This document shows, one piece after another, positions 33,972 to 42,800 of a DNA stretch of 64,000 nt. The DNA is taken from assembly GCA_008501825.1 (NCBI GenBank), contig QQUA01000016.1, positions 1-64,000 on the forward strand, given 5' to 3'. The notes below the pieces were generated by a model. The model was not told the DNA's origin. It saw only the letters and a list, made by a program, of their open reading frames with translations, and ran no database searches. The stretch is from Planctomycetota bacterium. Lineage in GTDB: Bacteria > Planctomycetota > UBA1135. The translations under genes were made by a program, and so were the position numbers. Every line of letters begins with the position of its first letter. Positions within the stretch are counted from its first letter, which is position 1.

Positions 33972-36688
33972 GCTGGAACCCCGGGGAAGCTTCCCCCGCC
34001 ATACCCCAGCCGATTCCCAGACGATGGTTGGCTTTCGCCATTTTGATCCTGGCCGGGATCGGTTGGTTGGTCAGCAGTAAAACCGAGAGCCTGGCTCGAT
34101 CCAGAATAGAAGACAATCTGGACGCGATCCATCAAACGGCTCTCGCCAGCTTTCAAAGAGCCTCTCAGGTTTGGAAAGAAGACGCCCGCCTTTGGGCTCA
34201 AAATCCGGAAATCAACCGTTTTTGCATGGAATTATTGCAAGCTCCCAAGGAGGCTGAGAGCTTATTGTCTCATCCGGCTCAGGAAGCGGTGCGGCTACGG
34301 CTCAAACCAGCTATTTCCGATCGCAATTACAAAGGCTTCTTCCTGATCGCCCCCGACGGAACCAGCCTCGCCAGCAGTCGGGATGAAAATGTCGGAACGC
34401 CAAACCCGATTTTGGAATTGGAAACCATTTGGACCAGGGTTTTGGCCGGAGAGACTCTACTGACTCCGCCGCGACCTTCTGAAATCCCATTGCTGGATGG
34501 TCAAGGTCGACTTCGGCGGCAACTTCCCACCCAGTTTGTGGTGACTCCTTTATTGGATCCGGAGCGAGGAGCTTTCGCCTACCTGTCTTTTCGCATCGAT
34601 CCGGTCCAGGCCCTCAGCCGCATTCTCAACCTGGCTCGTTTTGGTCAAACCGGGGAAACCTATCTTTTCGACCGGGACGGGGTCATGCTTTCCAGCAGTC
34701 GCTTTCAAAAAGAATTGGCCGAGCTTGGACTATTGGAACCCGGCCAATCCAGCGTATTGAACTTGACCTTGCGCGATCCGGGGGTCGCCTTGCAAACCCA
34801 AAAGGCACTGCCCGGGATTCCCGACAGTTGGCCCAAAACTTTCATGGCGGAAACCGCCGCCGGGGGATATTCGGGCCTCACCCTGGAGGGTTATCGCAAC
34901 TATTTGGGCCATTCCGTAATCGGCGTCTGGACCTGGAATCCCCAGGAAAACTTGGGCATCGCCACCGAGCAGCAGCAGCAAGAAGCCTTTCGTGCGCTGT
35001 TTCGCACCCGCCTTCTGATCTTTTCCTTTATTGGCCTGACGGTGACTTTGCTTGCGGTCTCGACCTTTTTTGCCAATCGCGCCAATCGCCAGGCTCTGGG
35101 TTTGCTGAACAAGATCGCGGACAGCGAAAACCGCTTCCGAACTCTGGTCAACCAGGCGGCAGAAGCCATTGTTCTAACTTCACCCAAGGGCCGCATTCTG
35201 TACGTCAATCCAGCTTGGGAAAGATTGTGCGGCTATTCCAGCCAAGAAGCCGTAGGCAAGTATCCCAACATGCTGAAAAGCGGCCTGCACGATGACCAAT
35301 TTTATGCCGAGCTTTGGAAAACCATCACATCCGGAAATGTATGGCGAGGACAATTTACCAATCGCCACAAAGACGGCGGCCATTTCGAGGAAGAAGCGGT
35401 TATTTCACCACTGGTCGACCAAAATGGTGAAATCGTTTTTTTCTTGGGTTTGATGAGTGACGTCACCCAGGAAATGGAAGCCCAACAGGCTTTGGAACTC
35501 AGTGAGCAACAGCTTCGCCAAGCTCAAAAGATGGAAGCGGTTGGCCGAATGGCTGGCGGAGTAGCCCACGATTTCAATAATTTGCTCACCGCCATCTTCG
35601 GCTACATGGAGTTGGCCAAGAAATCTTTGGACTCCGAGCACCCGGCCTTGAAAGAATTACTGGAAGTGGAGGCGGCCGGCCAGCAAGCGGCCGATCTTAT
35701 CCGCCAACTCATGAGTTTCAGTCGCAGCCAGGAAGCCACCATCCAAGCGCTAGATCTCAGCAAAGTGGTTTTGCGAACTCAGAAACTGCTTCAGCGGATG
35801 ATCGGAGAAGACATTTCGTTGGAAGTGAATGCCCAGGAGGCTTTGCCTCGGATTGAAGCCGACTTGAGTCAGATCCAGCAAGTGGTCATGAACTTGGTGG
35901 TCAACGCCCGAGACGCCATGCCTCAAGGCGGCCGCATATTGCTGGAAACCGACCACGAAGTTTTCCAACACGATTTTGTTTCCGGGGATTTTGAAATCCC
36001 GGCCGGGCGCTACACCATTCTTTCGGTTTCCGACAGTGGCTGTGGAATGGATGCCAGAACTCTCGAGCATGCCTTCGACCCGTTTTTTACCACCAAAGAT
36101 GTCGGCATCGGCACCGGTTTGGGCCTTTCCACCGTATATGGCATCGTGCACCAAGGCGGTGGTCACGTATGGGCCTTCAGCGAGCCCGGCGAGGGCACCA
36201 TCTTCAAGATTTTCTTCCCCATCAACGAGGAGGAAGCCGAACAATTCCTTCCGCCGCTGCCGGCCGAATCCGATCTACGTGGCCGGGAAACCATCCTGCT
36301 GGTTGAAGACGAAGCTTTGCTGCGGCGCATGATGACCCGATACTTGCAGAGCTTGGGCTACCGAGTGTTTGAGGCCAGTCACGGATTTGAAGCCCTGGCC
36401 ACCCTGGATCGCAGAAAGAATACTTCCTTCGACTTAATTCTTTCCGACGTCGTTTTGCCGGCCTTGCGTGGCCCGGAAATGGTAAGCCGCGCCTTGGAAA
36501 TTAGACCTCAAACCAAGGTTTTGCTCATCTCCGGCTATCCGATCCCATGGCTGCAGGAAACGATGCCTTCGTTCCCAGAAAATGACCCAGCATTCTTGCA
36601 AAAACCCTTCAGCTTTCTTCGCCTGGGAGCCACTCTCCGAAAGCTTTTGGATCAGGATGCACCGCAAGAGGATTCCAAGGTTGCCTAG
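33968..36688 (+). CDS. Hybrid sensor histidine kinase with extracytoplasmic sensor, PAS and receiver domains
   Basis: 906 residues. A first transmembrane helix ([17 protein letters not shown]) is near 20, a roughly 300-residue periplasmic region with a Cache-like layout ([30 protein letters not shown]) follows, and a second helix is near 350. A PAS domain spans about 385-500. The HisKA phospho-acceptor is in [11 protein letters not shown] near 531, an H-D-F-N-N type as in NtrB-like family 4 kinases. The HATPase domain has [17 protein letters not shown] and [15 protein letters not shown]-terminal receiver follows, with ILLVEDEA and the acceptor Asp in LILSDVVLP near 826. First gene of the kinase-ktrB-ktrA-kinase run. 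Confidence 0.93.
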   Translation: MSWNPGEASPAIPQPIPRRWLAFAILILAGIGWLVSSKTESLARSRIEDNLDAIHQTALASFQRASQVWKEDARLWAQNPEINRFCMELLQAPKEAESLLSHPAQEAVRLRLKPAISDRNYKGFFLIAPDGTSLASSRDENVGTPNPILELETIWTRVLAGETLLTPPRPSEIPLLDGQGRLRRQLPTQFVVTPLLDPERGAFAYLSFRIDPVQALSRILNLARFGQTGETYLFDRDGVMLSSSRFQKELAELGLLEPGQSSVLNLTLRDPGVALQTQKALPGIPDSWPKTFMAETAAGGYSGLTLEGYRNYLGHSVIGVWTWNPQENLGIATEQQQQEAFRALFRTRLLIFSFIGLTVTLLAVSTFFANRANRQALGLLNKIADSENRFRTLVNQAAEAIVLTSPKGRILYVNPAWERLCGYSSQEAVGKYPNMLKSGLHDDQFYAELWKTITSGNVWRGQFTNRHKDGGHFEEEAVISPLVDQNGEIVFFLGLMSDVTQEMEAQQALELSEQQLRQAQKMEAVGRMAGGVAHDFNNLLTAIFGYMELAKKSLDSEHPALKELLEVEAAGQQAADLIRQLMSFSRSQEATIQALDLSKVVLRTQKLLQRMIGEDISLEVNAQEALPRIEADLSQIQQVVMNLVVNARDAMPQGGRILLETDHEVFQHDFVSGDFEIPAGRYTILSVSDSGCGMDARTLEHAFDPFFTTKDVGIGTGLGLSTVYGIVHQGGGHVWAFSEPGEGTIFKIFFPINEEEAEQFLPPLPAESDLRGRETILLVEDEALLRRMMTRYLQSLGYRVFEASHGFEALATLDRRKNTSFDLILSDVVLPALRGPEMVSRALEIRPQTKVLLISGYPIPWLQETMPSFPENDPAFLQKPFSFLRLGATLRKLLDQDAPQEDSKVA

Positions 36689-36751
36689 CCCAAAGCATGG
36701 CTCCATGGCCGTCTCCGCCGCTGGCTCCTCCAATCAAAGCCGCTGATCTTC

Positions 36752-38110
36752 ATGGCCAAGCCCCTCCTCATGCAAGCGGGCGGCAAACGCAACCCTTGGT
36801 TACGAGCTCCGGTCCAGATCACCTTCAGTTTCGTGGTTTTGATTTACCTGGGAACTTGGCTGTTGTCGCTGCCAATTGCCAGTGCCGACCCCCAATCTCC
36901 GTTGCTTTTTCGGCAAGCTTTTTTCACCTCGGTCAGCGCCACCTGCGTCACCGGCTTGTCGGTCTTATCCGTTGCGGAATCCCTGTCCGGCTTCGGCCAG
37001 GGAGTCCTGCTTGGACTTTTTCAATTGGGCGGTTTGGGAATCATGACTTTGGCGTTTTTGGTTTTTCGCAGCCTCAGTCGCCACATCGGCGTGGAAGGCG
37101 GGGAGCTTTTACAAGCTACCTTAAGTCAAAGCGCGCTCCGCAGCCGTCCCCGGCGAGTCATGTTGGTGGTCCTCGGAGGCACCCTAGCAGTTGAACTCTT
37201 GGGAGCTCTATGCCTTTGGCCGTTTTTGCGTGGCGAGTCCGACCCGGTCTGGAAAGCCATTTTTTTAAGCGTTTCCGCGTTCTGTAACGCCGGTTTCGAC
37301 AATCTGGACCATGGTTTGCCCGCATATGCCGGATCGTGGCCGGTGGGCTTGAGCCTGCTGATTCTATGGCTTGCCGGCGGCTTGGGATTCTTCGTTCCCC
37401 TGGCCTGGTGGGAACGGAAGAACCATGGCGACGGCCTCACTGTTCGCATGGTGATCTGGGCCACCGCCATTCTGATTCCGCTGGGAGCCCTACTGTTCTA
37501 TTTCGGAGAAGCCAGTCGGCCTGAATTCGCCCAGCGGCCCGGAAATCAGAAAGTGCTGCTGGCTCTTTTCCAAGGAAACAGCACTCGCACCGCCGGCTTT
37601 TCCATGTTGGACTTGGATCACATCGGCCGCTTCAGCCTGATTTCCATGATTCCCTTGATGCTGATCGGCGGCGCACCCGGAGGCACCGCCGGAGGCATCA
37701 AAACCACCACCGCCTGGATTTTCTTGGCCGGACTGTGGGCACGGTTGCGGGACCAGCCTCGAGTCGTGCTTTGGCGCCGTAGCCTGCCTCAGGAAATCCT
37801 CCGCCACGCCATTTGGATCACCGTCCTCATGGTGTTGTTGCAAGGCGGTTTCACTTTGATCTTGTGCGCGTTGGAACCCGACCCGGAATTTCGTTTCGAA
37901 GCTCTGGTATTCGAATCGGCCAGTGCCTTGGCTACCGTAGGCCTGAGCACCGGCATTACTTCCGAACTCAGCCCAGCCTCGCAATACACCTTATGCCTGG
38001 CCATGTTCATTGGCCGAATCGGTCCTTTGACTCTATTGTTGGCCCTCCTGGCTCGCCCCAGGCCGACCTTGAGATTCCGCTACCCGGATACCGAGGTCTA
38101 CATTGGTTGA
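36752..38110 (+). CDS. ktrB: Potassium uptake channel subunit, KtrB/TrkH family
   Basis: 452 residues with the fourfold M1-P-M2 layout of SKT transporters. The four pore loops are recognisable: SATCVTGLS (near 67), SVSAFCNAGFDN (near 178), NSTRTAGFSM (near 274) and SALATVGLSTGI (near 395). Each has the single glycine that lines the K+ selectivity site. KtrB dimers import K+ coupled to Na+ or membrane potential and need the cytoplasmic KtrA ring. The ktrA gene follows after 12 bases. The length is closer to KtrB than to the longer TrkH. Confidence 0.93.
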   Translation: MAKPLLMQAGGKRNPWLRAPVQITFSFVVLIYLGTWLLSLPIASADPQSPLLFRQAFFTSVSATCVTGLSVLSVAESLSGFGQGVLLGLFQLGGLGIMTLAFLVFRSLSRHIGVEGGELLQATLSQSALRSRPRRVMLVVLGGTLAVELLGALCLWPFLRGESDPVWKAIFLSVSAFCNAGFDNLDHGLPAYAGSWPVGLSLLILWLAGGLGFFVPLAWWERKNHGDGLTVRMVIWATAILIPLGALLFYFGEASRPEFAQRPGNQKVLLALFQGNSTRTAGFSMLDLDHIGRFSLISMIPLMLIGGAPGGTAGGIKTTTAWIFLAGLWARLRDQPRVVLWRRSLPQEILRHAIWITVLMVLLQGGFTLILCALEPDPEFRFEALVFESASALATVGLSTGITSELSPASQYTLCLAMFIGRIGPLTLLLALLARPRPTLRFRYPDTEVYIG

Positions 38111-38122
38111 TCGGCTGGCAAG

Positions 38123-38809
38123 ATGAGGAAAAGCGTTTTAGTGCTTGGATTGGGAACCTTCGGGAGTCGGCTGCTACAAAAGCTGTCGGACGCCGAAGAC
38201 CTCCGCCTGTTCGCTCTTGATCGCCAGCAGGAGCAGGTGGAAAAAGCGGTGAACCTGGTTCACACCGCCGCCTGCGGTGATTTGGACGACCCGGAGATCT
38301 TGCCCGCCTTTTTGGACCAGGTCGGCACGGTAGACATCGCCGTCATCAGCCTTGGCGAAGGCACCACCGCCTCGATTTCGGCGGTGTTGGAATTGCAAGA
38401 TCGAAAGGTGGACCGAGTCTTGGTGAAAGCCCGCAACGAAAGCCACCGCCGGGTCCTGAAGACCCTGGAACGCAGTTTCGCCCACACCAAGGTCGAAGTC
38501 CTGTTGCCGGAACTGGACGCCGCCGAAAAGCTGGCCCGCAGCTTGTCAGCGGAAGCCCTGACTCGAGAAATTCAACTGGCTCCAGGATTCTCTCTGGTGG
38601 AGATCCGATGGCCCGAGAAGTTTTCGGGTAAAAGCCTACAAGAACTAGAGTTACGTCAAAATTTCGGACTTAGCCTGCTGGGCTGGAGACAACCCGGAGG
38701 CCATTTGCAATTGGCCGGACCGGAAAGCCGCCTGGAAGCCGGGGCCTTGGCCCTTTTGGTCGGCCCCACCGAGGCAATCGACCCATGGCTAAAGCCAGAC
38801 GGCCCTTAA
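38123..38809 (+). CDS. ktrA: Potassium channel regulatory subunit, KtrA/TrkA family
   Basis: 228 residues: an RCK_N Rossmann domain (VLVLGLGTFGSRLLQKL, with the acidic residue of the nucleotide-binding beta 2 in FALDRQQEQ) and an RCK_C domain from about residue 145 (FSLVEIRWPEKFSGKSLQELELR). KtrA rings bind ATP, ADP, NAD(H) or cyclic-di-AMP to gate KtrB. Lies 12 bases behind ktrB and 43 bases before the second histidine kinase. Confidence 0.92.
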   Translation: MRKSVLVLGLGTFGSRLLQKLSDAEDLRLFALDRQQEQVEKAVNLVHTAACGDLDDPEILPAFLDQVGTVDIAVISLGEGTTASISAVLELQDRKVDRVLVKARNESHRRVLKTLERSFAHTKVEVLLPELDAAEKLARSLSAEALTREIQLAPGFSLVEIRWPEKFSGKSLQELELRQNFGLSLLGWRQPGGHLQLAGPESRLEAGALALLVGPTEAIDPWLKPDGP

Positions 38810-38852
38810 GCCTGCCGTGGTTCGGTTCCGATATCTCACAATAGCGGACGTC

Positions 38853-41330
38853 ATGTCTATTAATTCGCGATTGGCCGAGCCTGAGGGTCGAAACTTACCC
38901 GGCTTCGCCCCCCTGGCCATGGCGGCTTTGGACAGGGAAAGGCGACGCGAGGTAGTCTTCGTGGCTTCCAGTCTTTTTCTGGTGGTGGTGACCTGCATCG
39001 GCTTCACCATGTTTTGGGCCGGCCTGCCGGAAATTGGCGCCGTAGTTTTGTTCAGTCAACTATTGAATGCGCTCGGTTGGTTGGATTTGCGCCGTGGCCG
39101 GCGAGTGGACTTCTATTCCTGGACCTTGCTCTTTCTGTTTTTTGGTACGGTCAGCTTTACCACGGTTCACACTCAGGGCATTATCAGCGTGGTAGCTCCA
39201 TGGCTATTTCTAGTGCCCCTCCTCGGTGGATTTTTGTTCGGGACCTTGGGAGTGGTGGTGATGGCCACCGCCGATTTGCTGTGGTTCCTTGCTTTAGCTT
39301 TCTGGAATTTCTCCAGTGGCATCCCTGAATCCAGGATCGAAGGGACAACCATCGTTGCCTTGACTTTGATCTCGCACAGCTTCGGCCTGCTGACTCTAGT
39401 AGCTCTGGCCGTGGCTTGGACTCGATCCCTGCAGAAAGCGGAACAACAACGGCGGCAATCGGAACAGGGTTTTCGGGAAGCTTTGGGCGGCTTTCCCGAC
39501 GCGGTGGCGGTTTTGCTTCCCGGTGAGGAACCGGGCACGAGCCTGGTTCTCTATCAAAACCGACTGGCCGATCAACTGAACCGCAGCTTGCAGGATCAAG
39601 GAATCGATTTGCCGGCCTTCTTGCAACAAAATTTGGATGGAGATGCCTGGCAACAGATTCTGCAATTGAGATCCGATCACCACCGCTTCCACTTGCGAAA
39701 CCTGGCCGCTCCGGCCAACAAGATTTTCGACTTGGTGGTCATCGGTTGGAAGCGAGCCCGCATCTTCCATTTTCACGACTCCACCTCTCGCGCCCTCATG
39801 GAAAAAGATTTGGCACAGGCCACGGCCAGCAAAAGTCGGTTCCTGGCCAGCATGAGTCATGAAATCCGGACTCCGATGAACGGAATTCTGGGAATGGCGC
39901 AGTTGGCTCATGCCACTGAAATGAATGAGGAACAGCGCGAGTACATCGAAACGATTCAAAGCTGCGCCGACTCGCTTCTGGATTTGTTGAACGACATCCT
40001 CGATTTATCGAAGATCGAAGCCGGCAAGTTGGAATTGGAACGAATTCCATTTCACTTGGACGGCATTCTGGATTTGTTGCAAGATAGTTTGCTGGCCAAA
40101 GCCGGCCAGCAGAACACTTCTTGGAACGCGTTTCGCCGCCCTGAGGTTCCAGTCCATTTGATCGGCGATCCCACTCGATTGCGCCAAATCCTGATCAACC
40201 TCAGCGGTAACGCCCTCAAATTCACTACCGAGGGAAGCGTGCAGGCGGAAGTGCATTTACTGGAGGAAGAGGCGGAGAGTTGCCTGCTTCGGTTTGAAGT
40301 CCGCGATACCGGAGCCGGCATCCCGCCCGAATCCTTGCCCACTTTATTCGACGACTTCACTCAAGCGCAAAGCTCCACCAGCCGCCAATTCGGCGGTACC
40401 GGATTGGGCTTATCCATTTCCAAGCAGTTGGTGGAAATGATGGGCGGCCGGATGAAAGTCCGCAGCCGTCTCGGCGAGGGCTCCACTTTCTGGTTTGAAA
40501 TCCGCTTGCCGAAAGCTCCTGTCAACGAACCGCCGCCCGGGAAAAACAAGAGAGTCTGGATCCTGGATCCAGGTTCCCCGCACAGCAGCCCCCTTCGATA
40601 CCGCCTGCAAGCCTTGGGCTGCCGCAACGTCTTGCTTTCTTCCATGGAAGAGTGGCACGCGCTCCAGGACCAGCAAGAAGAAGCTTGGGAAGCGGAGTTC
40701 CTCTTCGTTCACCGCTCCCTTTGCCACCAGCAAACCCGCCGGCTTTGGCAACCCTGGCTGCAACAGAAAGGCAACCGGCGGTTGTTTTTCATGACGGAAG
40801 GAAACGACTCTTGGAGAGAGTACCAAGAGCATTTTCCCGAGGCACAGGGGCGCTTGATCTTGCCGGCAAAGTGCAAGAGCTTGAATCGGATCTTGTTAGG
40901 CCAGTATGGCAAGCAAGAAAACGAGCTTCAGGAATGGGCCCGTTTTCAGGGTTATGTTTTGCTGGCCGAAGATAATCCAGTCAATCAACGACTGGCCGTC
41001 CGCATGCTGGAAAAGTTGGGGCTAGAACTTTTCGTCGTCCCCGATGGAGGCCAGGCCTTGCAGGCGGTGCAAAATCAATCCTTCGATTTGGTGCTTATGG
41101 ATTGCCAGATGCCAAACATGGACGGATATGAAGCCACTCGCCGCATCCGCGAACTGGACGAGCCGGTTGGAAAGATTCCGATTCTGGCTTTAACCGCCAA
41201 TGCCATGACCGAGGACAAGCAACGCTGCTTGGAAGCCGGTATGGACGACTTCCTGTCCAAACCTCTCGACTGGCAAAAACTGCAAAGCCTGCTCGGCCGT
41301 TATCTACCGACCTCGGCGGCCCACTCTTAA
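38853..41330 (+). CDS. Membrane hybrid histidine kinase with one degenerate and one intact receiver domain
   Basis: About 825 residues. The N-terminal membrane part has five or six helices and no large periplasmic loop, resembling MASE-type sensors. A coiled coil and PAS-like stretch (FREALGGFPDAVAVLL) follow. HisKA (FLASMSHEIRTPMNG) is near 334, then HATPase (NLSGNALKFT, DTGAGIP, GGTGLGLSISKQLV). A first receiver-like segment opens with KRVWILDPGSP and has no acceptor Asp in the expected position. The last domain is an intact receiver (VLLAEDNPVNQ; LVLMDCQMPNMDG near 749; LTANAM). The ORF track starts at a GTG at 38817; ATG at 38853 is used here. Its 3' end overlaps the convergent DUF962 gene by 4 bases. 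Confidence 0.9.
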   Translation: MSINSRLAEPEGRNLPGFAPLAMAALDRERRREVVFVASSLFLVVVTCIGFTMFWAGLPEIGAVVLFSQLLNALGWLDLRRGRRVDFYSWTLLFLFFGTVSFTTVHTQGIISVVAPWLFLVPLLGGFLFGTLGVVVMATADLLWFLALAFWNFSSGIPESRIEGTTIVALTLISHSFGLLTLVALAVAWTRSLQKAEQQRRQSEQGFREALGGFPDAVAVLLPGEEPGTSLVLYQNRLADQLNRSLQDQGIDLPAFLQQNLDGDAWQQILQLRSDHHRFHLRNLAAPANKIFDLVVIGWKRARIFHFHDSTSRALMEKDLAQATASKSRFLASMSHEIRTPMNGILGMAQLAHATEMNEEQREYIETIQSCADSLLDLLNDILDLSKIEAGKLELERIPFHLDGILDLLQDSLLAKAGQQNTSWNAFRRPEVPVHLIGDPTRLRQILINLSGNALKFTTEGSVQAEVHLLEEEAESCLLRFEVRDTGAGIPPESLPTLFDDFTQAQSSTSRQFGGTGLGLSISKQLVEMMGGRMKVRSRLGEGSTFWFEIRLPKAPVNEPPPGKNKRVWILDPGSPHSSPLRYRLQALGCRNVLLSSMEEWHALQDQQEEAWEAEFLFVHRSLCHQQTRRLWQPWLQQKGNRRLFFMTEGNDSWREYQEHFPEAQGRLILPAKCKSLNRILLGQYGKQENELQEWARFQGYVLLAEDNPVNQRLAVRMLEKLGLELFVVPDGGQALQAVQNQSFDLVLMDCQMPNMDGYEATRRIRELDEPVGKIPILALTANAMTEDKQRCLEAGMDDFLSKPLDWQKLQSLLGRYLPTSAAHS

Positions 41331-41656
41331 GCCAGTTCCCGCGCCATCCTCCGAGTCCAGATCAAGCCGTACATTTTGAAATCGGCGATCAGGGACCACA
41401 GCGGGTAACGGAACGTAGCCGGGCGGTTGCCCTCCACCAAAAAATGCCCGATCCAGGCCGGCCCGTATCCGGCGACAAAGACTACCGGCAACCACGGCCA
41501 TTGGCCCTGGGAGATTACCCAAAGCAAGAGGAGCAAAGCCAAGGTGGTCCCCAAGAAGTGGAGAGCACGATTCAGCGGGTGGCTGTGCTCTTGGACGTAA
41601 AACGGCCAGAACTCCTGGAAACTCTGGATACGGGGCCTCACGGTTTCGGAAGTCAT
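41327..41656 (-). CDS. DUF962/Mpo1-like membrane protein
   Basis: 109 residues. FYVQEHSHPLNRALHFLGTTLAL, AWIGHFLVEGNRPATFRYP and LWSLIADFKMYG match the DUF962 pattern, including the histidines that in yeast Mpo1 (a 2-hydroxy fatty acid dioxygenase) bind iron. Two hydrophobic segments suggest membrane location. The AGGA ribosome-binding site (41664-41667) directly abuts the left end of IS copy B. The upstream promoter region is therefore replaced by the IS, and current expression must come from the element or be lost. Confidence 0.85.
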   Translation of the reverse strand: MTSETVRPRIQSFQEFWPFYVQEHSHPLNRALHFLGTTLALLLLLWVISQGQWPWLPVVFVAGYGPAWIGHFLVEGNRPATFRYPLWSLIADFKMYGLIWTRRMARELA

Positions 41657-41667
41657 GCCCCAATCCT

Positions 41668-41690
41668 AAACTGGCACAAACTAATGGAGG
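41668..41690 (+). repeat. Left terminal inverted repeat of IS copy B
   Basis: AAACTGGCACAAACTAATGG followed by AGG. It pairs with 42791-42813 with one mismatch. Confidence 0.92.
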
Positions 41691-41771
41691 TAATTTTTAA
41701 ACCTCCGGCGTAACCAAAGCCGCCTCAAGCCGTCTGCCTAGCCGAACCCCTTTCTTTCGGAGGCACCGGCG

Positions 41772-42800
41772 ATGCCGCGTTTTCAACCCCCGCACTGCCC
41801 CTGGGACGCCTGTCCCAGCCGCACCGATTCCGTCCCCTTCCGCTTTCAAAAACGAGGCTTCTACTGTGGCCGCCAGCAACGCAGAATCCAGCGCTTTTTG
41901 TGCCACGGCTGCCGCCGTTCCTTCTCGTCCCAAAGCTTCAAGTTTCACTATCGCCTGAAGTACGGCCGGCTCCATCTCGACTTCTGGCCGCTGGTGGTGA
42001 GCAAAGTCACCCTGCGACAAAGCGCTCGCATGCTGGGAGTGGATCGCCGCACCTTGGCCGACCGCCTGTTGCGCATGGGCGAACACGCTCGCCGCTTCCA
42101 TCGCTTGCGATTACAGGAGGTGGCCGCTCGAGGCGGGCTGCCGGGAGTGTTTCAACTGGATGAGTTGGAAACCTTCGAAACCGACCGCAGACTGCAGCCG
42201 GTGACCGTTCCGGTGCTGATCCACCGTGCCAAGTATTTCGTCGTTCACCTGACCGCCGGCACCTTGCCCTGCCGGGGATCGCTCCCTCCGCGGTTGAGAA
42301 AGAAGAAGGAGGAGCGGGAAAAAATGTTCGGCAAGAGACGCTCGCAATCGCGGCAAGGAGTGGAAGCCTGCTTGCAGACTTTGAAGGAGGTTTTGCCTCC
42401 CAAGCTGCCGGCGGTGCTGCAAAGCGATCGCAAGAAGATCTATCCCAGCGTCTTGAAATCGGTGTTTGGAGCGGCAGGTTTCCAGCACCTGCCGGAGTGC
42501 TCCAAGCGCAAGCGGGACCGGGGCAACCCGCTGTTTCCGATCAACCACACCCTGGCGCAAATGCGGGACAACCTCTCCCGGCTGGTGCGCCGCAACTGGG
42601 GCCACTCCAAGAAGCGGAGTTGGCTGCGGCTGCACATGTGGCTGTGGCTTTTGTGGCGCAACTACGTGCGGCCGATCACCGCCGAGGGCGAGCCCCCGAC
42701 TCCGGGGATGTTGCTGGGGGTGACCTCTCGGCGTTGGACCGCCAGGGAGCTGTTTCGGTGGAAGATCTTTTCTTCCTCTGACCTCCCTAACCTCCAATAG
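41772..42800 (+). CDS. Transposase with zinc ribbon, HTH and DDE-like core
   Basis: 342 residues. Cysteines in HCPWDACPS and RFLCHGCRRSF form an N-terminal zinc ribbon of the kind found in IS1/IS1595-type transposases. VTLRQSARMLGVDRRTLADRLL is a helix-turn-helix. Candidate catalytic acids are in VFQLDELETFE (near 132) and AVLQSDRKKIYP (near 220), with the conserved basic C-terminal helix HSKKRSWLRLHMWLW. GGAGG 8 bases upstream supports the ATG at 41772. The stop lies inside the right terminal repeat. The C-terminus carries a short duplicated CCTCC-containing stretch relative to copy A. Confidence 0.9.
   Translation: MPRFQPPHCPWDACPSRTDSVPFRFQKRGFYCGRQQRRIQRFLCHGCRRSFSSQSFKFHYRLKYGRLHLDFWPLVVSKVTLRQSARMLGVDRRTLADRLLRMGEHARRFHRLRLQEVAARGGLPGVFQLDELETFETDRRLQPVTVPVLIHRAKYFVVHLTAGTLPCRGSLPPRLRKKKEEREKMFGKRRSQSRQGVEACLQTLKEVLPPKLPAVLQSDRKKIYPSVLKSVFGAAGFQHLPECSKRKRDRGNPLFPINHTLAQMRDNLSRLVRRNWGHSKKRSWLRLHMWLWLLWRNYVRPITAEGEPPTPGMLLGVTSRRWTARELFRWKIFSSSDLPNLQ

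Noticed and set aside
41668-41690. GGCAC in the IS terminal repeat as a sigma-54 promoter -24 box
   Set aside because: The required GC at the -12 position with N10 spacing is missing.
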